Assembly: GCA_016784545.1 (NCBI GenBank)
Contig: JADHUM010000050.1
Span: forward strand, 1 to 35,247
DNA length: 35,247 nucleotides
Reading direction: 5' to 3'
Source: Candidatus Neomarinimicrobiota bacterium
Lineage (GTDB): Bacteria > Fidelibacterota > UBA8477 > JABMPR01
Shown here: positions 16,012 to 24,667 of the stretch, in pieces
Layout: each line of letters starts with the position of its first letter
Position numbering within the stretch: the first letter of the stretch is position 1
The notes under the pieces: model-generated
Databases searched by the model: none
The model's input: only the letters and a program-made list of their open reading frames with translations
What the model was told of the DNA's origin: nothing
Program-made: the position numbers and the translations under genes

Positions 16012-17931
16012 ATGAACACCCATTTTTCAGAGTCACTTGTTTCCCTAACCCGATATCATCGGTATCAAAGTCGTGTGGTCCACATTGGTGATATCCCCAT
16101 GGGTGGAAATCATCCCATCCGTGTTCAATCAATGACCAACACAGATACAATGGATACTGAAGGCACGGTTGCGCAAACCATCCGGTTGGTGGAAGCAGGC
16201 TGCGATTACGTGAGAATTACGGCTCCCAGCGTAAAAGAAGCCCACAACCTGGGTGTCATCAAAGCCGAACTAAAAAAGCGCGGATACACGGTTCCCCTCA
16301 TTGCAGATATTCATTTTGTTCCCAGAGCTGCTGAGGAGGCAGCCAAACTGGTGGAGAAGGTGCGGGTGAATCCAGGAAATTATGTGGATCGTAAAAGATT
16401 TCAGGTGCTGGAATACAATCAGAATGAGTATCAGGCGGAATTGGATCGCATCAAAGAAAGATTCACACCCCTTGTGAAATTGTGTCGGGAAGAGGGAACT
16501 GCGATGCGCATAGGGTCTAACCACGGATCGCTTTCAGACAGAATCCTTAGTCACTATGGTGACACTCCGAAAGGGATGGTTGAATCGGCCATGGAGTTTG
16601 TGCGAATATGTGCCAACAACCAATTTCATGACCTGGTCATATCCATGAAGGCCAGCAACACCCGCATCATGATTCAAGCATACCGCCTGCTGGTGGACCA
16701 GATGAATCGGGAGGGCTTCAATTATCCCCTGCATCTGGGTGTAACTGAGGCCGGTGACGGCGACGATGCCAGGATCAAATCATCACTGGGGATCGGCTCG
16801 CTGCTTCGGGATGGTCTTGGTGATACCATCAGAGTTTCTCTCACAGAAGCGCCTGAAGCAGAAATTCCAGTGGCCATTTCCATCGTCAAATCAATCGAAC
16901 ATATTGCTCAACACCAGGACATAGAACCGCTTGGCAATCTTCCCATCAATATGTTTGAATACCGGCGACGCGAGACAATCCCCCTCTCGACTGTGGGTGG
17001 CGATCAAGTACCAGTTGTCATTGCTGACCTGTCACAGATAGACGGCAGCCCTGACAATCACCTGAAGGAAGCAGGCTACCACTTTGAGTTGGTGAGCAAG
17101 AGCTGGGTAGCTGGAGATCAGGGCGCAGATATTCTCTATTTCGGTCAAAATGATATAGATATCAAACTTTCAGACAATTGCTTATGTCTCTATGATTCAG
17201 AGACTTGGACTAGTTTGCCATCAAGGGACAATAAATATCCCCGCTTCACTCTTGAATCCTATTCCACAGCATTGTCTCAACATAATGTGGTCAATTTTGT
17301 CCAGGTTGACACCCATGAATCCATCAGTGATTTACCAATAGACCCCAGCATCATCTGGCTTCTCAGTTCAAATAATGAGCATCAAATGGCCGATTTACGA
17401 AGATTCATTCTAGAGTTAACGAATCAGGGGAACAGACAACCCGTCATTCTCCTTAATAAACTCAATGACGAGGTTCGTGAGGAATTTCTGCTCTCCACCT
17501 CTGCTGAATTTGGGGCTATCCTCAACGATGGGTTGGCTGATGGGGTTTGGTTGAGATCAAACAACCCCCATGTAAAAGGTTTAAATGAGCTTTCATTTGG
17601 TATTCTGCAAGCGAGCCGAAGTCGCATGACCAAAACAGAGTATATTGCTTGTCCATCTTGTGGTCGCACTCTATTTGATCTGGAGGAGGTCACCGCTCAA
17701 ATCAGACATCGAACCAGTCACTTAAAAGGTGTTAAGATTGGGATAATGGGATGTATTGTTAATGGACCTGGTGAAATGGCCGATGCCGATTTTGGTTATG
17801 TAGGTACTGGACCAGGCAAAGTATCCCTGTATCGTGGGCAGATGGTGGTTCGACCCCATGTCCCACAAATTGAGGCTGTAGATTCATTGATCGATTTGAT
17901 AAAAAGTGAAGGGTACTGGGTCGACCCTTAA
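16012..17931 (+). CDS. ispG: 4-hydroxy-3-methylbut-2-enyl-diphosphate synthase, long form
   Basis: IspG (GcpE) makes HMBPP from MEcPP in the non-mevalonate isoprenoid pathway, using a 4Fe-4S cluster. The N-terminal TIM-barrel domain is clear (GGNHPIRVQSMTNTDT, then VRITAPSVKEA, LIADIHFVPRAA, VRVNPGNY). The C-terminal cluster domain has CPSCGRT with Cys547 and Cys550, GIMGCIVNGPGE with Cys581 and the fourth-ligand Glu, and ends normally. At 639 residues it is far longer than the E. coli enzyme (372). The extra 250 or so residues, about 300-540, are the central insert seen in Bacteroidetes, Chlamydia and plant forms. AAGGAT lies about 12 bases before the ATG. It is transcribed away from pepP. 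Confidence 0.96.
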   Translation: MNTHFSESLVSLTRYHRYQSRVVHIGDIPMGGNHPIRVQSMTNTDTMDTEGTVAQTIRLVEAGCDYVRITAPSVKEAHNLGVIKAELKKRGYTVPLIADIHFVPRAAEEAAKLVEKVRVNPGNYVDRKRFQVLEYNQNEYQAELDRIKERFTPLVKLCREEGTAMRIGSNHGSLSDRILSHYGDTPKGMVESAMEFVRICANNQFHDLVISMKASNTRIMIQAYRLLVDQMNREGFNYPLHLGVTEAGDGDDARIKSSLGIGSLLRDGLGDTIRVSLTEAPEAEIPVAISIVKSIEHIAQHQDIEPLGNLPINMFEYRRRETIPLSTVGGDQVPVVIADLSQIDGSPDNHLKEAGYHFELVSKSWVAGDQGADILYFGQNDIDIKLSDNCLCLYDSETWTSLPSRDNKYPRFTLESYSTALSQHNVVNFVQVDTHESISDLPIDPSIIWLLSSNNEHQMADLRRFILELTNQGNRQPVILLNKLNDEVREEFLLSTSAEFGAILNDGLADGVWLRSNNPHVKGLNELSFGILQASRSRMTKTEYIACPSCGRTLFDLEEVTAQIRHRTSHLKGVKIGIMGCIVNGPGEMADADFGYVGTGPGKVSLYRGQMVVRPHVPQIEAVDSLIDLIKSEGYWVDP

Positions 17932-18017
17932 ATCAGCCCCATCATTTATTTTTTTGTACTTGTATTTGAATCTGAGCTTAGATTTAGGGTACTTTTAATA
18001 AACCAGTAGGAAATTCT

Positions 18018-18881
18018 ATGAGGAACACTCTTTTTTGCATCGCTGTTTTCACAATGACTCTGTTCCAGCCCTCGTTTGCTCAAGAATCCAGAAACCTTGA
18101 TACTGCTGAAGAACATGTGGCATTTGCACAGAGTATCTATTGGTCAGCTCTGACCCCACAGGAGAAGCAGACCTTTCTTTTTGCATATATTTCCAGCGCC
18201 TATGAAATTCGAAAGCTTGTAAACGAGACCATAGCCACTTCTCCTCGAAATACACATCACTTTAATGAAGAAATTGATAATTTATTCCTTATCTGGCAAA
18301 ATTTATTGATCATGGAAGACAATGGTGATGCAGCCATGGATGAATTCATAGGCTGGATTGATCTCTATTTTGAAATCGATTCGAACAAATCGACACCGTT
18401 TATAAATGCCATAAAATATGCTCATCAAAAGATTAAATCTGATGATAAATCGGTTCTGGAATTATTCTGGGGCAAGACAACCGCACCAGAATCACGACTT
18501 CCTAAGGACGAGGTTCTTGAGCAAAAGGCCATTGAGCGCAAAATTGCTGCTTCAGAAGCTAGAAAAAGCGTTGATTCTGCCATAGAAATTGATCCTCCCA
18601 TGGCATATAAGCCACTAAGTGCATCACCATCTACTGCTTTTGTTCTCACTGATGAAGAGCTCCGAATAGTTGCGCTGGCTGTTGAGACAGAATGTCTTAA
18701 CAAGAATCAACCAGAAACCCTGCAAGACCCTGTTAAACTTGAAACTCTGGCCAGAAAACATGGCTTTGAAAGCATGTCATCTTTCAATCTTAAATTTTCA
18801 AACGCTCAGTCCAATAGTGGGCGCTGGAAATACATGAATAAACTCATTATTGAACAGGCCTTTGATCAAAACTGTATGTAA
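18018..18881 (+). CDS. Exported protein of unknown function
   Basis: I do not recognise this 287-residue protein. It has a signal peptide (MRNTLFCIAVFTMTLFQPSFAQ, cleavage after SFA). The mature part is acidic and mainly alpha-helical: ESRNLDTAEEHVAFAQSIYW, a region of aromatic-rich helices to about residue 150, a charged linker (EVLEQKAIERKIAASEARK near 180) and a C-terminal helix bundle. Its last third, with TECLNKNQPETLQDPVKLE, may be a separate helical domain. Two cysteines lie in the mature part, in that last third: TECLNK and the near-terminal QNCM. AGGAA precedes the ATG by five bases. It sits between ispG and the YifB gene on the same strand, with gaps of 86 and 138 bases, so cotranscription is possible but unproven. 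Confidence 0.7.
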   Translation: MRNTLFCIAVFTMTLFQPSFAQESRNLDTAEEHVAFAQSIYWSALTPQEKQTFLFAYISSAYEIRKLVNETIATSPRNTHHFNEEIDNLFLIWQNLLIMEDNGDAAMDEFIGWIDLYFEIDSNKSTPFINAIKYAHQKIKSDDKSVLELFWGKTTAPESRLPKDEVLEQKAIERKIAASEARKSVDSAIEIDPPMAYKPLSASPSTAFVLTDEELRIVALAVETECLNKNQPETLQDPVKLETLARKHGFESMSSFNLKFSNAQSNSGRWKYMNKLIIEQAFDQNCM

Positions 18882-19019
18882 AGTCCTGTTTCAATTTCTA
18901 ATCTAGAGAATATGTCCAGCTAACCAGGGACGTTCTCCCCTGCTCCACCCAAAATAGGTTCATTATCAAGAAGGTCATTCTGGCCTTCATATTGGTGTTT
19001 CTTCAAAAAGGAGTTAGTC

Positions 19020-20555
19020 ATGCTGGCACGCGTATTAAGTAGTTCATTAATTGGGATTGACCCCTACCTGGTTGAGGTCGAGGTGAATGTTGAAGGTCAC
19101 GCTTTTCGATATTCAACCGTGGGTTTACCTGAATTAGCGGTTCGAGAGAGTAAAGACAGGGTAATTTCTGCCATTAAAAATAGTGGTTTCAGGTTCCCGC
19201 CCAAGGCATACACCATCAATCTTGCTCCAGCTGATATCAAAAAAGAGGGCTCAGCCTTTGATCTACCCATCGCCATCGGAATCCTGGCTGCTCTGGGAAT
19301 CGTCATGCATGAAGACCTGGAAGATTATGTGCTCATGGGAGAACTATCACTGGATGGTACTTTGCGCAGTGTAAAGGGTGCCCTGCCCTCAGCCGTGGGT
19401 GTACATGAACATGAGCTGAAAGGACTCATTCTACCTGCTCAAAACGCCCGTGAAGCGGCTGTCACAGGAAACATTGATGTTATCCCGGTCAATACGCTTC
19501 TGGAAGCTATTCGGTTTCTAAATGGTGAGACAATTATAGACCCACTTGAAGTAAATGCTGAGCATTTATTCTCAGAAGCTCAGAACTACAACGTTGATCT
19601 GGCTGATGTCAGAGGACAAGCCCATGTGAAGCGTGCTTTGGAAGTAGCCGCATCCGGTGGTCATAATGTGCTTATGATAGGTCCTCCAGGTTCTGGTAAA
19701 ACCATGCTGGCAAAACGGTTTCCAACCATTCTTCCTCAAATGACACTGGATGAAGCTCTGGAGACCACCAAAATCCATTCCATAGCAGGAATGGTCAAGA
19801 CTGAAGGGTTGGTGGCTACAAGACCTTTTCGATCTCCCCATCATACGATTTCAGATGCCGCCCTGGTTGGTGGCGGTCGAATCCCGCGTCCCGGAGAGGT
19901 TTCTCTCGCCCACCATGGTGTGCTTTTCCTGGATGAATTGCCAGAGTTTCAGAAAAATGTGCTGGAGGTATTGCGCCAGCCCCTTGAAAATACTGAGGTA
20001 ACTATTAGTCGTGCAAGTATGAGTCTCACCTACCCTGCAAACTTCATTCTTTTAAGTGCCATGAATCCCTGCCCCTGTGGATATAGTAGTGATCCTCGCC
20101 ATGAATGCACCTGTAGCAGTGTTGGTATTCAAAAATACATGGCTAAAATTTCCGGACCACTCCTGGATCGAATTGATCTGCATATAGAGGTACCAGCCAT
20201 CCCTTTTGAAGAACTATCGAGCAAACAAGATGGTGAGTCCTCATCTCAGGTCAGACAACGTGTCCAGCACGCCAGAGATACTCAAATCAAGCGTTTTTCA
20301 GATGAACCGCATATTCATTCCAATGCAGACATGCCGCCTAAAATGATTCGAAGTATTTGTCAGATTAACAAGGACTCAGCTGGCTTATTAAAGTCAGCTA
20401 TCACTAACCTTGGATTAAGTGCCCGGGCCTATGACCGTATCCTTAAGGTCTCCCGGACGATTGCCGATCTATTGGAGAGTTCCGAGATTCAATCAGAGCA
20501 TATATCTGAAGCAATTCAGTACCGTACTTTGGATAGGCAGTTGTGGATGGCGTAG
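19020..20555 (+). CDS. comM: YifB/ComM-family Mg-chelatase-like AAA ATPase
   Basis: Family members are hexameric AAA+ ATPases; ComM acts as a branch-migration helicase that helps integrate transformed DNA. The 511 residues show the N-terminal Lon-protease-like domain (FRYSTVGLPELAVRESKDRV), Walker A GPPGSGKT at 221-228, the SPHHTISDAALVGGG block, Walker B as VLFLDELPEF, and a zinc-like Cys group (NPCPCGYSSDPRHECTCS) in the chelatase-like region. It closes with the winged region ARAYDRILKVSRTIADL. The ATG is preceded by AAGGAG at good spacing. Length matches E. coli YifB (506). No other competence gene is seen nearby. Confidence 0.93.
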   Translation: MLARVLSSSLIGIDPYLVEVEVNVEGHAFRYSTVGLPELAVRESKDRVISAIKNSGFRFPPKAYTINLAPADIKKEGSAFDLPIAIGILAALGIVMHEDLEDYVLMGELSLDGTLRSVKGALPSAVGVHEHELKGLILPAQNAREAAVTGNIDVIPVNTLLEAIRFLNGETIIDPLEVNAEHLFSEAQNYNVDLADVRGQAHVKRALEVAASGGHNVLMIGPPGSGKTMLAKRFPTILPQMTLDEALETTKIHSIAGMVKTEGLVATRPFRSPHHTISDAALVGGGRIPRPGEVSLAHHGVLFLDELPEFQKNVLEVLRQPLENTEVTISRASMSLTYPANFILLSAMNPCPCGYSSDPRHECTCSSVGIQKYMAKISGPLLDRIDLHIEVPAIPFEELSSKQDGESSSQVRQRVQHARDTQIKRFSDEPHIHSNADMPPKMIRSICQINKDSAGLLKSAITNLGLSARAYDRILKVSRTIADLLESSEIQSEHISEAIQYRTLDRQLWMA

Positions 20556-20557
20556 AG

Positions 20558-20621
20558 GAGTTTCAGAGTTTATGAGTTTATGAGTTTGTGAGTTCATGAG
20601 TTGATGGAGTTAAGAGTTTTT
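20558..20621. repeat. Degenerate octamer tandem repeat
   Basis: Eight consecutive 8-base units of the GAGTTTAT type (GAGTTTCA, GAGTTTAT twice, GAGTTTGT, GAGTTCAT, GAGTTGAT, GGAGTTAA, GAGTTTTT) fill the gap between the convergent YifB and dnaE2 genes. Simple repeats of this sort are common in intergenic DNA of FCB genomes; no function is evident. Confidence 0.85.
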
Positions 20622-20634
20622 GGGTTCCATGGGT

Positions 20635-23600
20635 TTAAGGGTTGGGTGGTGATAAGGCTTTTTGGCTCCCCTCTGATAGTGTTTTAGTCTGAGGACGACC
20701 GATTTGAGGTGATAATTTAACTTTATCAAGGAACTCTATATGTCTGACTGTCAGTGAGATAGCTCCATAATCTTCTTCCACTAAACCACGTAAAAGATAG
20801 GGGCGTGCGTTGCTGAGCATGCGGCAAAACTTCCGGTAAACTTGTGGAAAGAACACGGTTTCGTAAATGGCCGTCGTGTCTTCAAAGCTGATAAACTCCA
20901 TGGGCTCATCGTTTTTGGTATGGACAACTTTCCCGGTAATTAGCCAGCCAATAACTGGTATCTCCTTCCCCACATACTTCCTGAGGTCACAGGCACGCAC
21001 GTAGGACAGATGCTGCAACAATTTTGCATACAGACTCAATGGATGACGAGAAATTAGAAATCCCAATACATCAGCTTCATGAATGAGCATCGTTTTTTCA
21101 GAATATGCCCCTGTATCTGGGATATAGTAACTGTCCCGCTCATTCAGATCCAGCAGAGATATTGGTTTATCCCGTCTCTGTTGGTTGGCTCTGGCCTGAT
21201 ATAGCTGCCACATGAGTCCGGGACGCGCTTCTATGCCCTCTACACCGTCAAAAGAGCCTGCTTTGATGAGAATGCGGACATCAGACTGATCCAACTCAGG
21301 CATACGCCTCAGGAAAGTCTCAAATGAGAGGAAGCGGCCATTTGATTCCCGTTCAGCAACAATGTACTCCAGTGCACTCCTTTTAATCCCCTTCAGTTGC
21401 ATGAAGCCTATCTGCACCCAGTCATTCAGGCCAGTATGTCGAATCTCTGAGTTGTTAATACTGGGGAGCAAGACTTTCAGGCCGAGGCGACGTGCCTCAG
21501 AGTAATACCCGAAAGTGGAATAGTAGCCACCCAGATTGGTCATGACTGAGGCAATAAACTCTGCAGGATAGTGGGCTTTGAGATAGGCGGATTTAAACGA
21601 AACCAAAGCATATGAGGCAGAATGGGGTTTACAAAAGGAATAGCCTGAAAAGGACATGATCATTTCCCAAAGGGTCTCGATAACACTGTCCTCTACCCCA
21701 TTTTTGCGGGCACCCCTGACAAATTTCTCGCAATAATCACGGAGCTTGGCCTCTTTGTGCTTCTTGGACATGACCTTACGCAACTCGTTGCCTTCATCGG
21801 CATCAAAACCGGCAAGACGCATGGCAACCCGGGTTACATCTTCCTGGTAAACCATTATGCCATAGGTCTCTTTGAGGGTTTCATCAAGTAAGGGGTGAAG
21901 CGGATCGTAATCACCACCATGGAGTCGGCGGACGAATTCTCTGATCCATTTATTGGCTGCTGGCCGGATAATACTGGAGGCAATGATCAGGTTTTCATAA
22001 TCACCGGTTTGCATCTTACTCAGCAGCTGTCGAGTAGCGGGAGACTCTACATAGAAGCAGCCCATAGTGCGGGCAGTACGGATAAGTTCCTGGGTCCGCA
22101 GATCCTCCAGGGGATTCAGTTTCCAATATGGGATGTCCACACCATAGTGTTCATGGACATCGGCCAGAATATCCCGTATTACGGCCAGAGAACGATTTCC
22201 AAGGAGATCAATCTTGACCAGCCCAAAGTCCTCTGCCTGATCTTTCTCCCACTGAATGATCTGAACGCCCTTAGGTGCGCGTTGGATAGGTACATAGTTA
22301 CGGATTTCCTGGGGTGTCAGGACAACCCCCCCGGGATGCACGCTCAGGTGTCTGGGAAATCCAGCAAGATAGAAGCCATTGCGGATTATCTCCGGCCAGG
22401 GATCCTTGAGGTCAAGATCGCTGAGCAAGGGATTCTTGGCCAGCTCCTCAAATGGATCACTGACATACCAGAGATGGGACAGACGTTTGGTTACAATCCC
22501 TATCTCACTCTCGGTCAAGCCATAGACCTTGGCAACCTCGCGTATAGCAGCTCGCGCCTTGAAGGTCACATGATTGCAGATCATGGCTGAATGGGAGTCA
22601 CCATAGGTGTCAAAGGTGTACTGGAGAATTTCGTCACGGGTATCCCAGGGGAAGTCCACATCAATATCTGGTGGATCCTTGCGCCCAGGAGACAAGAAGC
22701 GTTCAAAGAAGAGATTGTGGCGGATGGGATCGACATGGGTGATTTTCAAGGTATAGGCAACAATACTGGCAGCCGCACTCCCCCGCCCGCATGTGATAGG
22801 TGATTGTTTGACGATATCCTGAACAATGAGGAAGTAATTGGAAAAGCGCTTCTCTTTGACTGTCTTTAGCTCATGCTCAATGCGGTCGCGAATACGATCG
22901 GTCATGTTGCCATAACGCTCCTGGGCACCCAGATAGACACGATTTTTTAATTCCTGATAATCCCTGTTATCATTGGAGTCAGGAAAGATGAAGTTGTCCA
23001 GGGGTGGTCGCCACTGACATTTCGCAGCAATTTCCATGGTACGATCCAGAGCCTCTTCAGCAAAGGGCAGGACATCAAGTGTTTCTGCGCGACTATGGAG
23101 ATAATAATCAATGGGAATCAGTTCTTCTTCAGGCAGGCGTGACAATTTGGTATTCAGATTGATGGCGCGCATGATGCGATGGAGCTGGTGTCCCTTGGGT
23201 GAGCCCATGTATGCGGGAATATTGGCCACAGATGGGAAGCCTTTCTCACGAGCCCAATGGTATAAGCTGTAACTGCCTGACTGCAGGGAGACATATACGT
23301 CTTTGGACTGGTAAGCCTCCAGTAAATCACGATTCTGGGTCAGCATGACCAATCCCTCCAACCGTCCTGTGAGACTTTTGAGTAAATCGAAACTTTCTCC
23401 AGCATGACGTTGGCTGATCAGACGACAAAGATTGGAATAACCTGTGGTGTCTTTAACCAGCAGAACAGCCTTGCGCTTCCGGGCATCATCCAATGTTGCC
23501 CCAACAATCATATCCAGGCCACGCTCCAAAGTTGTCTGATAGAGGAAGATCATGCCATAGAGATTGTTGGTATCAGCGATGGCAAATTGGGTATAGCCCT

Positions 23601-23685
23601 TCTTGATCATGAAATCGCACAGATGTTTTGGAGAAAGGGTTCCCCTGAGCAAGGAGTAATGGCTGTGGACTTCGAGGGGGATCAT
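20635..23685 (-). CDS. dnaE2: Error-prone DNA polymerase III alpha subunit DnaE2-like
   Basis: This is a C-family polymerase of the mutagenic type. I start it at ATG 23685 (MIPLEVHSHYSLLRG), one base past the transposase stop, giving 1016 residues, the usual DnaE2 size. A longer frame upstream overlaps the transposase and has no better start. It has a PHP domain (HSHYS near 7), CGRGSAAASIVAY near 299, the catalytic acids in PPDIDVDF (about 340-344), FSGYSFCKPHSASYA, a helix-hairpin region (MPELDQSDVRILIKAGSFD) and an OB fold (VIGWLITGKVV). DnaE1 would be nearer 1160 residues with a longer C-terminal end. The lexA-imuB-dnaE2 context supports an SOS mutagenesis role with ImuB. No Shine-Dalgarno precedes the ATG, so translation may depend on the upstream gene. 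Confidence 0.88.
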   Translation of the reverse strand: MIPLEVHSHYSLLRGTLSPKHLCDFMIKKGYTQFAIADTNNLYGMIFLYQTTLERGLDMIVGATLDDARKRKAVLLVKDTTGYSNLCRLISQRHAGESFDLLKSLTGRLEGLVMLTQNRDLLEAYQSKDVYVSLQSGSYSLYHWAREKGFPSVANIPAYMGSPKGHQLHRIMRAINLNTKLSRLPEEELIPIDYYLHSRAETLDVLPFAEEALDRTMEIAAKCQWRPPLDNFIFPDSNDNRDYQELKNRVYLGAQERYGNMTDRIRDRIEHELKTVKEKRFSNYFLIVQDIVKQSPITCGRGSAAASIVAYTLKITHVDPIRHNLFFERFLSPGRKDPPDIDVDFPWDTRDEILQYTFDTYGDSHSAMICNHVTFKARAAIREVAKVYGLTESEIGIVTKRLSHLWYVSDPFEELAKNPLLSDLDLKDPWPEIIRNGFYLAGFPRHLSVHPGGVVLTPQEIRNYVPIQRAPKGVQIIQWEKDQAEDFGLVKIDLLGNRSLAVIRDILADVHEHYGVDIPYWKLNPLEDLRTQELIRTARTMGCFYVESPATRQLLSKMQTGDYENLIIASSIIRPAANKWIREFVRRLHGGDYDPLHPLLDETLKETYGIMVYQEDVTRVAMRLAGFDADEGNELRKVMSKKHKEAKLRDYCEKFVRGARKNGVEDSVIETLWEMIMSFSGYSFCKPHSASYALVSFKSAYLKAHYPAEFIASVMTNLGGYYSTFGYYSEARRLGLKVLLPSINNSEIRHTGLNDWVQIGFMQLKGIKRSALEYIVAERESNGRFLSFETFLRRMPELDQSDVRILIKAGSFDGVEGIEARPGLMWQLYQARANQQRRDKPISLLDLNERDSYYIPDTGAYSEKTMLIHEADVLGFLISRHPLSLYAKLLQHLSYVRACDLRKYVGKEIPVIGWLITGKVVHTKNDEPMEFISFEDTTAIYETVFFPQVYRKFCRMLSNARPYLLRGLVEEDYGAISLTVRHIEFLDKVKLSPQIGRPQTKTLSEGSQKALSPPNP

Positions 23686-23686
23686 G

Positions 23687-24277
23687 CTAATGGGGAATTT
23701 TGAATTCCAAGTGATTGTGGATGTATTGTTTGATTCTGTCGTGGGCATCAGGATTTCTAATGACATGGTCATAAAAACGTGATTGCCATGCAAACTCAGG
23801 ATCTATCTGGTGGGCGTTTTTGGTGACGGCGGATTTGTATGAACGAATAATTGTCGACAATGAACCGGGTTTGGGTGAAATGGATGACATGTGCGCAGGT
23901 ACAATGGTTTTTGATGGTTTGTTTGTAGTAGGGATGTTGCATGCAACATCCCTACAATCATTACCATCACCGATATCCACATGATCCATTTCACCCGTTT
24001 CATCTATGTCCCTGGGTTTATCAATGATTATAATCCCATGAATATGATCAGGCATAATCGTATATGCACCCAAACTGGTATGTTGAAAATGTTGCGGGAT
24101 TTTCTGCCAATAATCCTGCGCAATCATCCCAATTTCAGATAAATGCATGATGTCATTTGTGATTTCACCAAAACAATGTTTCCGACCAGATGTGCAGATC
24201 GTCACAAAATATGCCGCGTTTTTGCGATAGTCCCATCCATGTAAACGGATTGTCTTTCTATCTGGTAATTGCATCAT
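23687..24277 (-). CDS. REP-associated tyrosine transposase (RAYT, Y1/HUH type)
   Basis: RAYTs are single-copy HUH nucleases related to IS200/IS605 transposases that cut REP-like hairpins. ATG 24277 (first of two tandem ATGs, GGGAG upstream) gives 196 residues. The HUH motif is MPDHIHGIII with His78 and His80, and the likely catalytic tyrosine is in RIKQYIHNH near residue 185. FVTICTSGRKHCFGEI and ISPKPGSLSTIIRSYKSAVT are characteristic of the family. Residues about 95-130 hold the low-similarity insert DCRDVACNIPT, encoded by a perfect palindrome (separate entry). It is sandwiched between the four-helix-bundle gene (13-base gap) and dnaE2, and reads in the cassette direction. No flanking terminal repeats were seen, so it is not a complete IS. 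Confidence 0.88.
   Translation of the reverse strand: MMQLPDRKTIRLHGWDYRKNAAYFVTICTSGRKHCFGEITNDIMHLSEIGMIAQDYWQKIPQHFQHTSLGAYTIMPDHIHGIIIIDKPRDIDETGEMDHVDIGDGNDCRDVACNIPTTNKPSKTIVPAHMSSISPKPGSLSTIIRSYKSAVTKNAHQIDPEFAWQSRFYDHVIRNPDAHDRIKQYIHNHLEFKIPH
23928..23955. repeat. Perfect 28-bp palindrome inside the transposase gene
   Basis: GTAGGGATGTTGCA at 23928-23941 is followed directly by its exact reverse complement, ending CATCCCTAC at 23955. The arms begin with GTAG, the tetranucleotide that precedes many REP hairpins cut by RAYT enzymes. It encodes the RDVACNIPT segment of the transposase. Confidence 0.9.
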
Positions 24278-24290
24278 TCCCTGCTCCCAG

Positions 24291-24665
24291 TCATTGGAGT
24301 CCGCTATCAGGATGTGGCTGGATGGATCTTTGGTAGGCAATCAATTTTGGCCGCAAAGCATCGTAGCCACGCTCAAAGCGTTTTACCTCGGCCTCCTGCA
24401 GGTACTTGAGTTCCTTGGCAACCAGCAGCTGGGCATAAATCTCGTTCAGAGCCCCCAGGGCAACATCTACGGCGTGCTGACGGTCCTTGGTTGTGCGTCT
24501 AGAGGTTCCCTCAGCCAGAATAGCCGGGATACTCACAGCGGCTCGTTGAAGTTGGGCGGTCATACCCATACGTTCCTTATCCGGGAATTGTGAGGTAATG
24601 GTATAGATGTATTTGGCCATAAGTATTGCACGCTGGAAAACGTCCAGTCCCTTGAATGTTGCCAC
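24291..24665 (-). CDS. Four-helix-bundle protein (S23/23S rRNA intervening-sequence family)
   Basis: The 124-residue product matches the small IVS-encoded four-helix bundle family: FKGLDVFQRAILMAKYIY, then FPDKERMGMTAQLQRAAVSIPAILAEGTSR and the ALGALNEIYAQLLVAKELKYL helix. These proteins were first seen inside 23S rRNA inserts, but many stand alone like this one; their function is not established. The GTG at 24665 lies two bases past the imuB stop (TAG-GG-GTG), so it is probably translated by coupling. No rRNA is nearby. It and the transposase appear to be inserted between imuB and dnaE2, which are normally adjacent. Confidence 0.88.
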   Translation of the reverse strand: MATFKGLDVFQRAILMAKYIYTITSQFPDKERMGMTAQLQRAAVSIPAILAEGTSRRTTKDRQHAVDVALGALNEIYAQLLVAKELKYLQEAEVKRFERGYDALRPKLIAYQRSIQPHPDSGLQ

Positions 24666-24667
24666 CC

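Noticed and set aside
21895-22590. Long plus-strand frame inside dnaE2
   Set aside because: It is antisense to a well-conserved polymerase gene and has no family features; a codon-bias shadow.
23686-23793. 36-residue N-terminal extension of dnaE2 overlapping the transposase
   Set aside because: It begins with TTG, is not DnaE-like, and ATG 23685 right after the transposase stop fits the PHP domain start.
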